64,000 nt of DNA from Deltaproteobacteria bacterium (GTDB lineage: Bacteria; Desulfobacterota; Binatia; UBA1149; SPBQ01): contig JAJCZM010000005.1 in NCBI GenBank assembly GCA_029262375.1, forward strand, positions 186,001 through 250,000, read 5' to 3'. The stretch's first letter is position 1. Every line of letters begins with the position of its first letter. The notes under the pieces were generated by a model. That model did no database searches. It had not been told where the DNA came from and saw only the letters and a list, made by a program, of their open reading frames with translations. A program made the translations under genes and the position numbers. Shown here one piece after another: positions 56,824 to 64,000 of the stretch.

Positions 56824-57042
56824 ATGCGTGATTCAGAACGACCTGAGGTCATCCGACAGACCGTGCTTGATGCGATCGCATCGACGTTGCAACTGCTTTC
56901 CACGGCGCGGGGTTTGTTGATTGAGGCTAAGCGGGGCGATGAGTTGCGTGGGGTTGCGCATGAACTCGAGCACGCGAGGGCGCGGGCGGAGGAGGCCTAT
57001 CAAGCGGCGTGTCGATTGTATCAGCGGGTTGGGGACGGTTAG
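56824..57042 (+). CDS. Small helical protein of unknown function
   Basis: The 72-residue product is almost entirely helical and charged (VIRQTVLDAIASTLQLLSTARGLLIEAKRG, then AHELEHARARAEEAYQAACRLY when read as heptads). The third 35-bp repeat supplies AAAGGAG upstream of the ATG. Not recognised. Its position between iteron-like repeats and the Zn-ribbon gene suggests it belongs to the insert. Confidence 0.55.
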   Translation: MRDSERPEVIRQTVLDAIASTLQLLSTARGLLIEAKRGDELRGVAHELEHARARAEEAYQAACRLYQRVGDG

Positions 57043-57157
57043 GACCGGCCGGCCGGCATGACTCGCTGTAATGTCGGCGGCCGCGTTGGTAGGTGTAGGT
57101 AGGGAACTACGAACCGAACCAGGCGGAACCAGACGAATACTTGAGGAGTACTGTGCA

Positions 57158-58114
57158 ATGTCACAAACCGTTGCGTCGCGATCTCTGTTGGCACTGACTC
57201 GCGAATTTAATCGACAGTTATCGGAAGGCGAGGGGGTCGATCCGCTTGCGCGCGAGATCGAAGACTTGGAGCTTGCGGCACTGGCGGTGTGTGCTGATCG
57301 TAGCGATGCGCTTACGGCGCTCGACGTTGCGGTCGTCATCCGATGTCACGATGAGGCAAAGCAGTACGATCTCAAACCGTGGGATCTGCTGCCGTTCGAA
57401 CTCATGCTCAGCATGATCGGCGCGACGGAAGTGTCGCCGAGTCGCGTGCTGTTACCGCATCTGACGGTCGGGCCGTCGGCTTTGCGGTTGTGGGCGTTCG
57501 AGATTGGTTGGATTGCGCGGCGTCGCCTCGATGCGCGCGTTCTCATGGCGAGTTTGCTGCTCAATGTCGAGAACACAATCGGGTACTGGTCGCAGTCGCT
57601 TGCGCTGTGTCGTGCGTTGTTCGATTCGGACGAGGAGTTTCACCGCAGCGCCGACGAGTACGAACCACAAGACATGCCCGAGCAGTTCCAGTCTCGCATG
57701 GAAGACGCGCGCGAGAGTTGGGGCGAAGTGCTGTACCCCGCGATCCTTCAAAGGCGCGAACTGGCCGTGCAACGTCGCATCGTTCGGTACGTGTTGGGGG
57801 GATTACAGGCGGCCCCGGATGACGGTCGCAAGTGCGCGACCTGTGACGAAGGCCTGGGCGGCTACGAAGCGCGCACGGCCTTTCTGGTTTCCGACGCCAT
57901 GGGCGACGAGGCGACAGACTCGATCTGGCACTGCGCGCTTTGCGGCCAGTACACGAAGGAGACTTACGTCGATAGCTTCTTTGGTGAGGACAGAGTGTCT
58001 GTTTCTGCGATGAGTGCGGAGGGGGGCGCGGAGAGGAGTGCGTTTTTGAGGGGGTGTGCGACGCCGGGTGATCGGCGGTGTGGGTGTGGGGTGCATCTTT
58101 CTGTTGGGCGGTAG
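57158..58114 (+). CDS. Unknown protein with C-terminal CxxC...CxxC zinc ribbon
   Basis: GAGGAG nine bases before ATG 57158 supports this start; an ATG at 57071 is possible but gives a Gly/Arg-rich extension. The 318-residue protein is helical to residue about 225, with motifs such as VVIRCHDEAKQYDLKPWDLLPFE. A zinc ribbon follows with CATCDEGLGG and WHCALCGQY. The last 40 residues are Gly/Ala/Cys-rich, and their DNA is duplicated at 58825-58971. No family recognised. It may be cargo of the tRNA-Lys insert. Confidence 0.6.
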   Translation: MSQTVASRSLLALTREFNRQLSEGEGVDPLAREIEDLELAALAVCADRSDALTALDVAVVIRCHDEAKQYDLKPWDLLPFELMLSMIGATEVSPSRVLLPHLTVGPSALRLWAFEIGWIARRRLDARVLMASLLLNVENTIGYWSQSLALCRALFDSDEEFHRSADEYEPQDMPEQFQSRMEDARESWGEVLYPAILQRRELAVQRRIVRYVLGGLQAAPDDGRKCATCDEGLGGYEARTAFLVSDAMGDEATDSIWHCALCGQYTKETYVDSFFGEDRVSVSAMSAEGGAERSAFLRGCATPGDRRCGCGVHLSVGR

Positions 58115-58115
58115 G
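57969..58115. repeat. 147-bp direct repeat, copy 1
   Basis: Covers the 3' end of the Zn-ribbon gene through its stop codon. An ungapped second copy at 58825-58971 matches at about 84 percent by hand count. Confidence 0.8.
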
Positions 58116-58251
58116 TTGGGAGTGGGTTCGCTCGTTGAGATGTATCGGCGGGGGGTAGGGGGAGTATTCAACTAAACGAGCACCCTGAGAAGTCGGCACG
58201 ATTCACCCCTTTCGCCCCGCTCCTTTGAAATCCGGGGAGCGCATCATTGGC

Positions 58252-58320
58252 GGTGAGGGGGGGGCAATTTTCGACGCCGATCACCCCGCCAAAGGGGTCC
58301 CTTTTGCAGGCCGAATCACA
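58252..58320. mobile_element. Probable remnant of an IS21-family terminal region
   Basis: Two similar stretches, GGGGCAATTTTCGACGCCG and GGGGTCCCTTTTGCAGGCCG, follow one another. This tandem GGGGTCANTTTT...GCCG pattern is what I recall from the ends of IS21-family elements. The stretch ends in ACA directly before the right attachment repeat. No transposase gene survives. Confidence 0.4.
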
Positions 58321-58350
58321 GTTCGATCCCTACACGGCCTACCACTTTCT
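58321..58350. repeat. Right attachment-site repeat
   Basis: Exact second copy of the 30-base tRNA-Lys 3' segment; only the T-loop side onward is present, so it does not encode a tRNA. Confidence 0.8.
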
Positions 58351-58824
58351 TCGAATTCATACCGATTCTCTGCGTATTGCGTATCGCGTGTGGGTCTTCC
58401 TCAGCTCTGTGACATGACCGGCATATTCGCAGCGCCAGACGTTCGGTGGAAGCGATTCTGGTTGCGAGGTCGTACGTCCGGGGGTATTTTCTAGATTAGT
58501 TGGCGTCGTGCCAGCGCCGCCTAAAAGGGCCCAACGGGTGTTCCGTCTCTCGCTTTACGAGGGGCCAAAACCCTGCGGGTCCTTTTTTTGTTCTGCTCTG
58601 CGTATTCCAGCTCCCGTACTTTGATCGGGGTCGAAATATCGCGTGGGTGAGGAAACGAAAGTGAGGTAGGTACCGAATACCCGGTAGCGCAAGTCTCGGC
58701 GGCTGCGCCGCGTCAGCTTGTTCGCTATGGGCCGTCGTTGTCGCGACATGGCATGCTCAGGGTCCAACGAGTCTACGAAGGCATGTAGTATCGCGGTGTA
58801 ATGCAAGATCCGCTGCCGCTCCGT
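58351..58824. other. Gene-poor spacer right of the insert
   Basis: No supported gene. ACCC-TGC-GGGT followed by CC and seven T (58570-58589) is a weak terminator-like hairpin. The short open frames here lack ribosome sites and family resemblance. Confidence 0.45.
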
Positions 58825-58971
58825 TCGATAGCTTCAGTGGTGAGGACGGAGTTCATGTTTCTGCGATGAGTGCGGAGGGGGGCGCGAAGAGGAGTGAGTT
58901 CTTGCGACGGTGTGCGACGCCGAATGACAGGCGGTGTGATTGTGAGGTGCATCGGGCGGTGGGGCGGTAGG
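58825..58971. repeat. 147-bp direct repeat, copy 2
   Basis: Non-coding, decayed copy of the 3' end of the Zn-ribbon gene, lying outside the right attachment repeat. Confidence 0.8.
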
Positions 58972-59029
58972 GGGGACGACGATCTTCCCATGAGCAATTG
59001 TGCCGACGCTCGTTGGGGCTCTCGCCCCG

Positions 59030-60193
59030 CTAATCCAAGCATCGGTTCGTGTACGAGGTCAGAGCTTCAACAAACTCTGCGTTTGGGTTCAGGCTCTTCG
59101 CCGAGACTACGCGGCTTCGAAACCCTTCAGCGGCTCTATGGGATAGCGGCTCATGAGCTCCGCCCATGTAGTCGACGATCGGGGACCACTTGTAACGAGT
59201 CTTTGGCCAAGCTGTGGCGTCCGGCACCGCATATCGACCGTTCGGGCCTCCGAAAGCTGCTCTCGGCCACTTATCCTTCTTGGTAAGACGTATGGGCGTA
59301 CCAACCGGCGCCCGTTCATCGGCAGAGGCAATACGGTCACCGACCCACTTCGCCACCGGAACAGCGACCGCGTTCCCGACGAGTTTCCATCGAGCGCCTT
59401 TTCCGCGCGTTCCGTGACCTGATGCTGTCCAGTGCCGAGGAAAACCTTGCAGTCTTTCGGCGCTCTCGATTGTCGGTTTGACGAACTCACCGCTGTCGGT
59501 CAGCCAGACCGCCGGAGGCGAGGGGATGCCGAGCCCGGATCCGCCCTTGAGCGTCGGGATCGCATCCCTAGCCCAGCCGATGCCGCGATTCCCTTCGGTC
59601 CAATAGAAACCATAAGCGCTGGCTTCGTCGTGCCAGGCGGAGGGTTCTGCGCGCTGTCCTGCGTGAGAGAGTAGTCGGCACTCGGGGCGTTCGTCCAGGG
59701 ATGCAAGAAGGAACACACGTTCACGGCGTTGGGGTAACCCGAAGGCCTGCGCATCGAGAACCCTGTAGGCCCAGCGGTAGCCCATTGCTTCTAATTCGTC
59801 GGTGATGCGCGTCATCGCTCTGCCGCGATTGAGGTGCAACATGAACGGCACGTTCTCGAGCAGTATCCACGGGACTCGTCGCTCTTGGAGGATCCGGAAC
59901 ACGTGGCCGACCAGGCTCGATTCGCTGCCCCTTAGACCTTGCGTAGCTCCGCACTGCGACAGGTCTTGGCACGGGAAGCCCGCTGCCAAGAGATCAAGGC
60001 TTCTCGGTAGATCGTTGCCGCCGAGCGTGCGGACATCGTCGAATATACGACGCGAGAAGTGATCGCCGAGCACACGCCGGGCGGCCTCGTCTTTCTCGCA
60101 TAAGAAAGACGTACGATGTCCTGCTCTTTCGAGGCCGAGTTCCAGTCCGCCGATCCCGGCGAACAGTCCCGCGACTCGTAAGCTGTTCTTCAT
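59030..60193 (-). CDS. DNA (cytosine-5) methyltransferase, Dcm type
   Basis: The 387-residue protein has the C5-methyltransferase motifs in order: FAGIGGLELGLE (I), AGFPCQDLSQCG with the catalytic Cys (IV), LLENV (VI), QRRERVFLLA (VIII), a recognition region near residues 170-245, and GNAVAVPVAKWVGDRI (X) near residue 265-285. About 100 residues follow motif X, an extension that most Dcm proteins lack. It methylates cytosine in a short DNA site; the site cannot be predicted. A Vsr gene lies 41 bases upstream on the same strand, the usual dcm-vsr partnership, and the neighbours are defence genes. Confidence 0.92.
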   Translation of the reverse strand: MKNSLRVAGLFAGIGGLELGLERAGHRTSFLCEKDEAARRVLGDHFSRRIFDDVRTLGGNDLPRSLDLLAAGFPCQDLSQCGATQGLRGSESSLVGHVFRILQERRVPWILLENVPFMLHLNRGRAMTRITDELEAMGYRWAYRVLDAQAFGLPQRRERVFLLASLDERPECRLLSHAGQRAEPSAWHDEASAYGFYWTEGNRGIGWARDAIPTLKGGSGLGIPSPPAVWLTDSGEFVKPTIESAERLQGFPRHWTASGHGTRGKGARWKLVGNAVAVPVAKWVGDRIASADERAPVGTPIRLTKKDKWPRAAFGGPNGRYAVPDATAWPKTRYKWSPIVDYMGGAHEPLSHRAAEGFRSRVVSAKSLNPNAEFVEALTSYTNRCLD

Positions 60194-60234
60194 CTACCGC
60201 ATCCCCTCGACTCGCCACTCATGCTTGCATCTCA

Positions 60235-60702
60235 CTACTCGAAAAGGAACCGTCGCAGTCTTCTGCGCAGACGTGCGGGTTCACGCAGTTCACATTCCCA
60301 GACGGTCAGTACTCGCAGTCCGTGCCTCGCGAGCTCTTTGTGTTTTCTGAGATCACGTTCTCGGTTTGCTTCGATCTTGGCTTGCCAAAATGCAGAACGC
60401 GTCGCGGGGACGCGCCCGTGTGCCCCGCCTTTGGTCTTCTTACAGTGCCGGTGCCCATGCCAAAAGCATCCGTGAACGAAAATCGCCCAGCCCTGTCGCG
60501 CATTGGATAGATCAGGCGAGCCGGGGAGCGTCTTTCTGTTCAGGCGATAGCTATATCCCAGTTCGCGAATGACCTTGGCCACCGCTCGTTCCGGAGAGGT
60601 TCTTTGCTGTCGAACCGCACGCATTATTTTCGATCGTTGCTCGGGACTGACGATGTCTCCGTTGGGTTGGAGAGGCTTCGCGGTGGTCTGATGAACTTGC
60701 AT
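60235..60702 (-). CDS. vsr: Very short patch repair endonuclease Vsr
   Basis: From ATG 60702 the protein has 155 residues, typical for Vsr. VSPEQRSKIMRAVRQQRTSPE is the family N-terminus, LNRKTLPGSPDL holds the catalytic Asp, AIFVHGCFWHGHRHC the zinc and catalytic His/Cys residues, and NRERDLRKHKEL with VLTVWECEL ends the fold. Vsr nicks next to T:G mismatches formed when 5-methylcytosine deaminates. It is transcribed just ahead of the Dcm gene. Confidence 0.93.
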   Translation of the reverse strand: MQVHQTTAKPLQPNGDIVSPEQRSKIMRAVRQQRTSPERAVAKVIRELGYSYRLNRKTLPGSPDLSNARQGWAIFVHGCFWHGHRHCKKTKGGAHGRVPATRSAFWQAKIEANRERDLRKHKELARHGLRVLTVWECELREPARLRRRLRRFLFE

Positions 60703-60871
60703 GAGCCTGAGTCGTCTGAGCGATATCCGCTCTGATCTCTTGATATGCCGTGCGAGCGGGTGCGCGAAGTGAAAGGTGGGTGAGGCTGTGCAAATGGCAG
60801 TTCCTATGCACACATAGTCAAGAAACTCGTGGACGCACCCGCACTTCATCGAGCGCTGGGAGGCAGAAGCT

Positions 60872-62514
60872 TTGGCCAGAATTTATCCGCAGAAACCAGA
60901 TCCGGATACGCCTGGCTCCGAGAAGAAGGTCTTTTACGCTCTGAAGGAAGACCTCCCCGATTCGTACATCGTCTTGCACTCGCGCCGGTTCTTGAAACCG
61001 GGCGTTGCCGACGATCGCGCGCAAGAAGGCGAGATCGATTTCGTCATCCTGAGCCCCGGCGTGGCTGGCTGGGGCTGGAAGTGAAGGGCGGAAAGAAGAT
61101 CGGGGTCCGTGGCGATCAGTGGTACTCGATTGACTACTTCGACAAAGAGCATGAGATCAAAAACCCGGCGAAGCAGGCCACGGCAGCGGTCCACACGGTT
61201 GGCGACTACATCCACCGACACGAGAGTTTCAGAAAACGGAAGCTGCGCCCTTCGTTCGCCTGGGCAGTATGCTTTCCCGGGATGAACCTCGAGCGTGAAA
61301 CCGGACTCGACCTGCCGGCTGACGTGGTGATCGACGCCAAGGCTGTCGGTCGGATAGCGGAGGCGGTCGAGAAGGCCTTCGCCTACCACAACCTGACCGG
61401 GCCACCTTTGGACGAGAGCGCGCAGAAAGCCTTTTTGAGTATTCTGTGTCCGCAGTTCCGGCTCGTTCCCGCGATGACTCACCGTCTGGACGAGGACCAG
61501 GGTGTGCTCGTACGGTTGACGGAAGAACAGGCTGCGGTGCTCGAACTCCTCGAAGAGTTCCCGCGGGTCGCCATCACCGGACCCGCCGGCACTGGCAAGA
61601 CGCTCGTCGGGCTGGAGAAGGCACGCCGGCTCTCAGCCGAAGGACAGCCAGTTCTCTTCCTCTGCTACAACAGGCCGCTTGGCGAGCACATTCAGGCGCT
61701 CGGGGAAGATTTCAAGGTCAGTTGGTTTCACAAGTATGCGCGCGACGTCGTCACGTCGGCGGGACTCAAGTTCGAGATTCCCAAAGAGCCCGATGCACAG
61801 AAGACATTCTGGCGCGATGACGTCGCGGATCTGCTGATCAGGGCGCTCGATCTTTACCCCGACGAGCGCTTTGATGCTGTCGTCGTAGACGAAGGACAGG
61901 ACTTCCAGGAGATGTGGTGGCTGGCGATCGAGAAACTGCTCGTCGATACGAAGGAGTCGACGCTCTACGTGTTCTACGACCCAAATCAGAACCTGTTCGG
62001 AGGCGGACCGGCCGAGACGCTGGGGCTGAAAGAATCCAAACTCACCTTCAACTGTCGCAATACGGAGAACATTGCTCGGTACAGCGGCGCCGCAATTGAT
62101 CTCGAGCCGCGAGTGAAACACGGCGCCCCGGAAGGCACGCCCGTGATCGATATCGTGTGCGCCGACGAGAAGGCGATGGTCGACGGTGTACGCAAGCAGC
62201 TACATCATCTCATCAACGAGATGGAGATCCCGATCGATCGCATCGTCGTCATGTCTCCGCTTGGCCCCAATAGCCCGCTCAAAAAACTCAAAAACCTCGG
62301 AAACTTCATGCTCTACGAGAGCGGTGACGGGAGCGCCGCCAATTCGGTACGTTTCGTATCCGTTCGAAGCTTCAAGGGGCTCGAGGCCGACGCGATCATT
62401 CTCTGCGATGTGAAGCCCGGGGCATGGTACTGCTCGCCGACCGACCTGTATGTCGGGACGTCGCGGGCACGGCATGTGCTGGTCGTGTTGCGATACGAAC
62501 GGAGCGACGCGTGA
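60872..62514 (+). pseudogene. NERD-domain superfamily 1 helicase, frameshifted
   Basis: GGGAGG eight bases before TTG 60872 marks the start (MARIYPQKPDPDTPGSEKK). The first frame encodes the start of a NERD nuclease-related domain to EGEIDFVILSP and then stops at 61082-61084. The next frame continues with RRGWLGLEVKGGKK, the rest of NERD, and a helicase with Walker A GPAGTGKT, Walker B VVVDEGQDF, and a C-terminal SFKGLEADAIILCD and VGTSRARHVLVVL. Adding one C to CCCC at 61054-61057 restores a full reading frame of about 548 residues. The break may be a true mutation, a phase-variable run or a sequence error. A GTGA overlap joins it to the next gene. Confidence 0.85.
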
Positions 62515-63188
62515 GCTCAGATCCGATCGTCGCGTTCGTCGATCTTGCGGAAGCCGATCTTATCGTCGGTGCTACGTACCGCGGGGGAACGGCCGGGACT
62601 TCCGCCGATGATCCGATCAGCAAGTTGCTGAGTTGCGGCAACATGGGTGGCTTTCGGATCCTGGGCAGTCCCACAAAAGGTGGCTACCGTTTGGCCGGAT
62701 TGTACACGACATTCGCCGACGAGGACTGGCCAGACAAGCTCGGCCCCGAACCCGGACGATTCGTCTACTACGGCGACAACAAGAAGCCGGGCAAGGAGCT
62801 TCACGATACCGGCCCTGGCGGGAACCGTCTGCTTCGACATGTATTCGAGTGCATCCATGTGGCGCCGGACCGGCGCGACGAGGTACCGCCGTTCTTCGTG
62901 TTCTCGAAGACCGGTCGGGGCCGGGATGTCAGATTCCACGGTCTCGCTGCACCCGGTGCCGCGGGAATGTCAGAGGCGGAAGATTTGGTCGCGACCTGGC
63001 GAACGAAGGGAACGGACCGCTTTCAGAACTACCGCAGTCTGTTTACGTTGCTGGATGTGACCGTGATTCCGAGATCCTGGCTCCGTGATCTAGTCGCGGG
63101 ACGCGGCGCGAGTGAACCGGCCGCGGATGTGTGGCGGCGTTGGGTCACCGAGGGGGCATACGAGCCGCTCGGTGGCGCCAGCGACTAG
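62511..63188 (+). CDS. Stand-alone AspBHI-N-like (SRA-like) DNA recognition protein
   Basis: The GTG start overlaps the helicase stop (GTGA). The 225-residue protein has SCGNMGGFRILGSPTKGG, WPDKLGPEPGRFVYYGDNKKPG and LHDTGPGGNRLLRHVFE, which I recognise as the N-terminal domain of AspBHI-type modification-dependent restriction enzymes, an SRA-like fold that reads 5-methylcytosine. AspBHI has a C-terminal nuclease domain that is absent here. Nuclease activity may come from the neighbouring NERD or phospholipase D proteins. Family call from recall, moderately sure. Its stop shares CTAG at 63185-63188 with the convergent gene. Confidence 0.65.
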   Translation: MSSDPIVAFVDLAEADLIVGATYRGGTAGTSADDPISKLLSCGNMGGFRILGSPTKGGYRLAGLYTTFADEDWPDKLGPEPGRFVYYGDNKKPGKELHDTGPGGNRLLRHVFECIHVAPDRRDEVPPFFVFSKTGRGRDVRFHGLAAPGAAGMSEAEDLVATWRTKGTDRFQNYRSLFTLLDVTVIPRSWLRDLVAGRGASEPAADVWRRWVTEGAYEPLGGASD

Positions 63189-63985
63189 GCGACTCGCTCC
63201 AACGGCCCCGCATCAATCAACCATCGTAGATGCTCTGCCATCCATTTCGGGCGCGAACCACCGCGGATCAAGACACCGAGTTCCATGTTTACGTCCAAGG
63301 CGTGGCCTGTCAGGTTCGCGCTGGTAATGAAGAGTCGCTTGTCGTCGGCAAGTAGGCCCTTGGCGTGCAAGGAGCCGATCGCTTCTCCCTTGTCGTCGAC
63401 GGGGCGTGTGTGTTTGGGCCATACGTAGGCTTCAGCTTTCTCGGCGACTCTGGGGCCCAGCGCCTTCATGCCCGAGAGCGTCAGTTTGCCACCGCTTCCG
63501 CCGGCTTCCTCCTGGATGACCCGGATGCGAACGCCGCGGTCGAGAGCGGCCTCGAACGCAGCCGCAATTTCGGGGATTCGGTATCCTGTAAAACACAAAA
63601 GCCACAAATCGTGTTCCGCAGAATCGACGATCTCCTGTAGCACCTGTCGCGTCATACGCACTTTGCCCGCCGCCGGCATGGGCCCAGTCCAAACCAAATC
63701 AAGTGCGCTCTCATCGCGCCAGCGATCGTCAGTAGCGGCGGCGCCGCGAAGCGCCCACGCCAGCGCCGATGGCGGACCGCCACCCGACTCCCGCGTCCAT
63801 GCTGCACCAAGCGCAGCGAGTGTCTTGCGTGCATCGGGGTTGCCCACGTTCACGCTGGCCAGTGCATCGGCTACGGCCAGGTCCGCGCCAAGCGTTTCCA
63901 GTGCTCGGCACGTACTGTCGAGCGCGCCGGCTGGTAGATCGCGCGCAATATCGACGATCAGTTCTCGTAACGTTCGGTCAGCCAT
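63185..63985 (-). CDS. drmC: DrmC-like phospholipase D family protein (DISARM-associated)
   Basis: The 266-residue protein has a helical N-terminus (TLRELIVDIARDLPAGALDS), a WTGPMPA segment, and a phospholipase D core with one HKD motif, GSLHAKGLLADDKRLFITSANLT, followed by NMELGVLI. This layout matches DrmC, the accessory phospholipase D of DISARM defence systems, as I recall the family. The core DrmA helicase and DrmB would be upstream, past the right edge, since the gene runs leftward and starts 15 bases from it. A general PLD-family protein is the alternative. Confidence 0.75.
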   Translation of the reverse strand: MADRTLRELIVDIARDLPAGALDSTCRALETLGADLAVADALASVNVGNPDARKTLAALGAAWTRESGGGPPSALAWALRGAAATDDRWRDESALDLVWTGPMPAAGKVRMTRQVLQEIVDSAEHDLWLLCFTGYRIPEIAAAFEAALDRGVRIRVIQEEAGGSGGKLTLSGMKALGPRVAEKAEAYVWPKHTRPVDDKGEAIGSLHAKGLLADDKRLFITSANLTGHALDVNMELGVLIRGGSRPKWMAEHLRWLIDAGPLERVA

Positions 63986-64000
63986 CGTCGTAACTCGCTC

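Larger units (their letters stand above)
54278..58350. mobile_element. 4.0 kb insert bounded by tRNA-Lys 3'-end direct repeats
   Basis: The bases 54278-54307 (T-arm, acceptor, CCA and six bases beyond of tRNA-Lys) recur exactly at 58321-58350, a 30-base direct repeat typical of attL/attR after site-specific integration into a tRNA gene. Between them lie an HNH endonuclease gene that ends at the left repeat, a set of 35-base tandem repeats, a small helical gene and a Zn-ribbon gene. No tyrosine or serine recombinase is visible, so the element may depend on an integrase in trans, or have lost its own. An IS21-like remnant sits just inside the right repeat. Confidence 0.75.

Noticed and set aside
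58225-58494. 89-codon open frame across the right att repeat
   Set aside because: Spans the IS-like remnant and the duplicated tRNA fragment; it is probably open by chance.
58555-58806. 83-codon minus-strand open frame
   Set aside because: No ribosome site, no family resemblance, ends in the weak hairpin; not supported.
60829-61053. In-frame N-terminus of the helicase read from 60829
   Set aside because: The Arg-rich translation from 60829 is the wrong frame; the NERD start is in the frame beginning at TTG 60872 with a good ribosome site.

Overview
The window is high-GC bacterial chromosomal DNA with compact, mostly overlapping operons, outer-membrane lipoproteins, polysaccharide genes and Flp-type pilins, so the host is Gram-negative. 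Two things suggest a deltaproteobacterial-grade lineage, possibly Binatota (Candidatus Binatia): the secreted protein at 14997-16601, which has Cys-rich CGDxxxNxGExCDG repeats and CYK repeats, and the F420-type oxidoreductase beside paired acyl-CoA dehydrogenases. This placement is inference from recalled family distributions.

Layout. 1-11.7 kb: cell-surface genes (a GT-C membrane glycosyltransferase, an alkaline-phosphatase-superfamily TPR lipoprotein, a TMTC-like and a DUF2723-like GT-C/TPR protein, an O-antigen ligase, a COG3146-like N-acyltransferase). 11.7-14.9 kb: clpS-clpA and a shikimate-kinase-family gene. 15-21.7 kb: two secreted proteins of unknown role, a fatty acid desaturase, a zincin-like protein and a MATE transporter. 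21.7-27.4 kb: 2-oxoglutarate dehydrogenase operon sucA-sucB-lpd. 27.4-34.3 kb: a methyltransferase, a small lipoprotein, two coupled acyl-CoA dehydrogenases, and a divergent aldehyde dehydrogenase with an LLM oxidoreductase.

35-45.7 kb is a signalling and pilus region. Two Flp pilin genes each follow a close match to the sigma-54 consensus, and a third match faces a GT2-GT4 glycosyltransferase pair. The same stretch encodes two copies of an Hpt + NtrC-type activator cassette, a PAS-rich hybrid histidine kinase and a single-domain receiver. The simplest reading is a phosphorelay that switches pilin and surface-sugar genes through sigma-54.

47.4-54 kb is a complete SUF iron-sulphur operon (rrf2-sufB-sufC-sufD-sufS-sufU-sufT) with a strong sigma-70 promoter almost touching the first start codon. 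Next come tRNA-His and tRNA-Lys(CTT). The last 30 bases of the tRNA-Lys region recur exactly at 58321-58350 and bound a 4.0 kb insert with an HNH endonuclease, a small helical protein and a Zn-ribbon protein but no recognisable integrase. To its right lie an IS21-like remnant, a 147-bp duplication and a defence cluster: Dcm-type methyltransferase, Vsr endonuclease, frameshifted NERD-helicase, a stand-alone AspBHI-N-like recognition domain and a DrmC-like phospholipase D. The cluster runs off the right edge and may be part of a DISARM-type locus.

Scattered through the window are short tandem tracts whose unit sequence differs from place to place but whose period is always 9 bp. Several sit at gene ends or inside genes, where they encode three-residue repeats.
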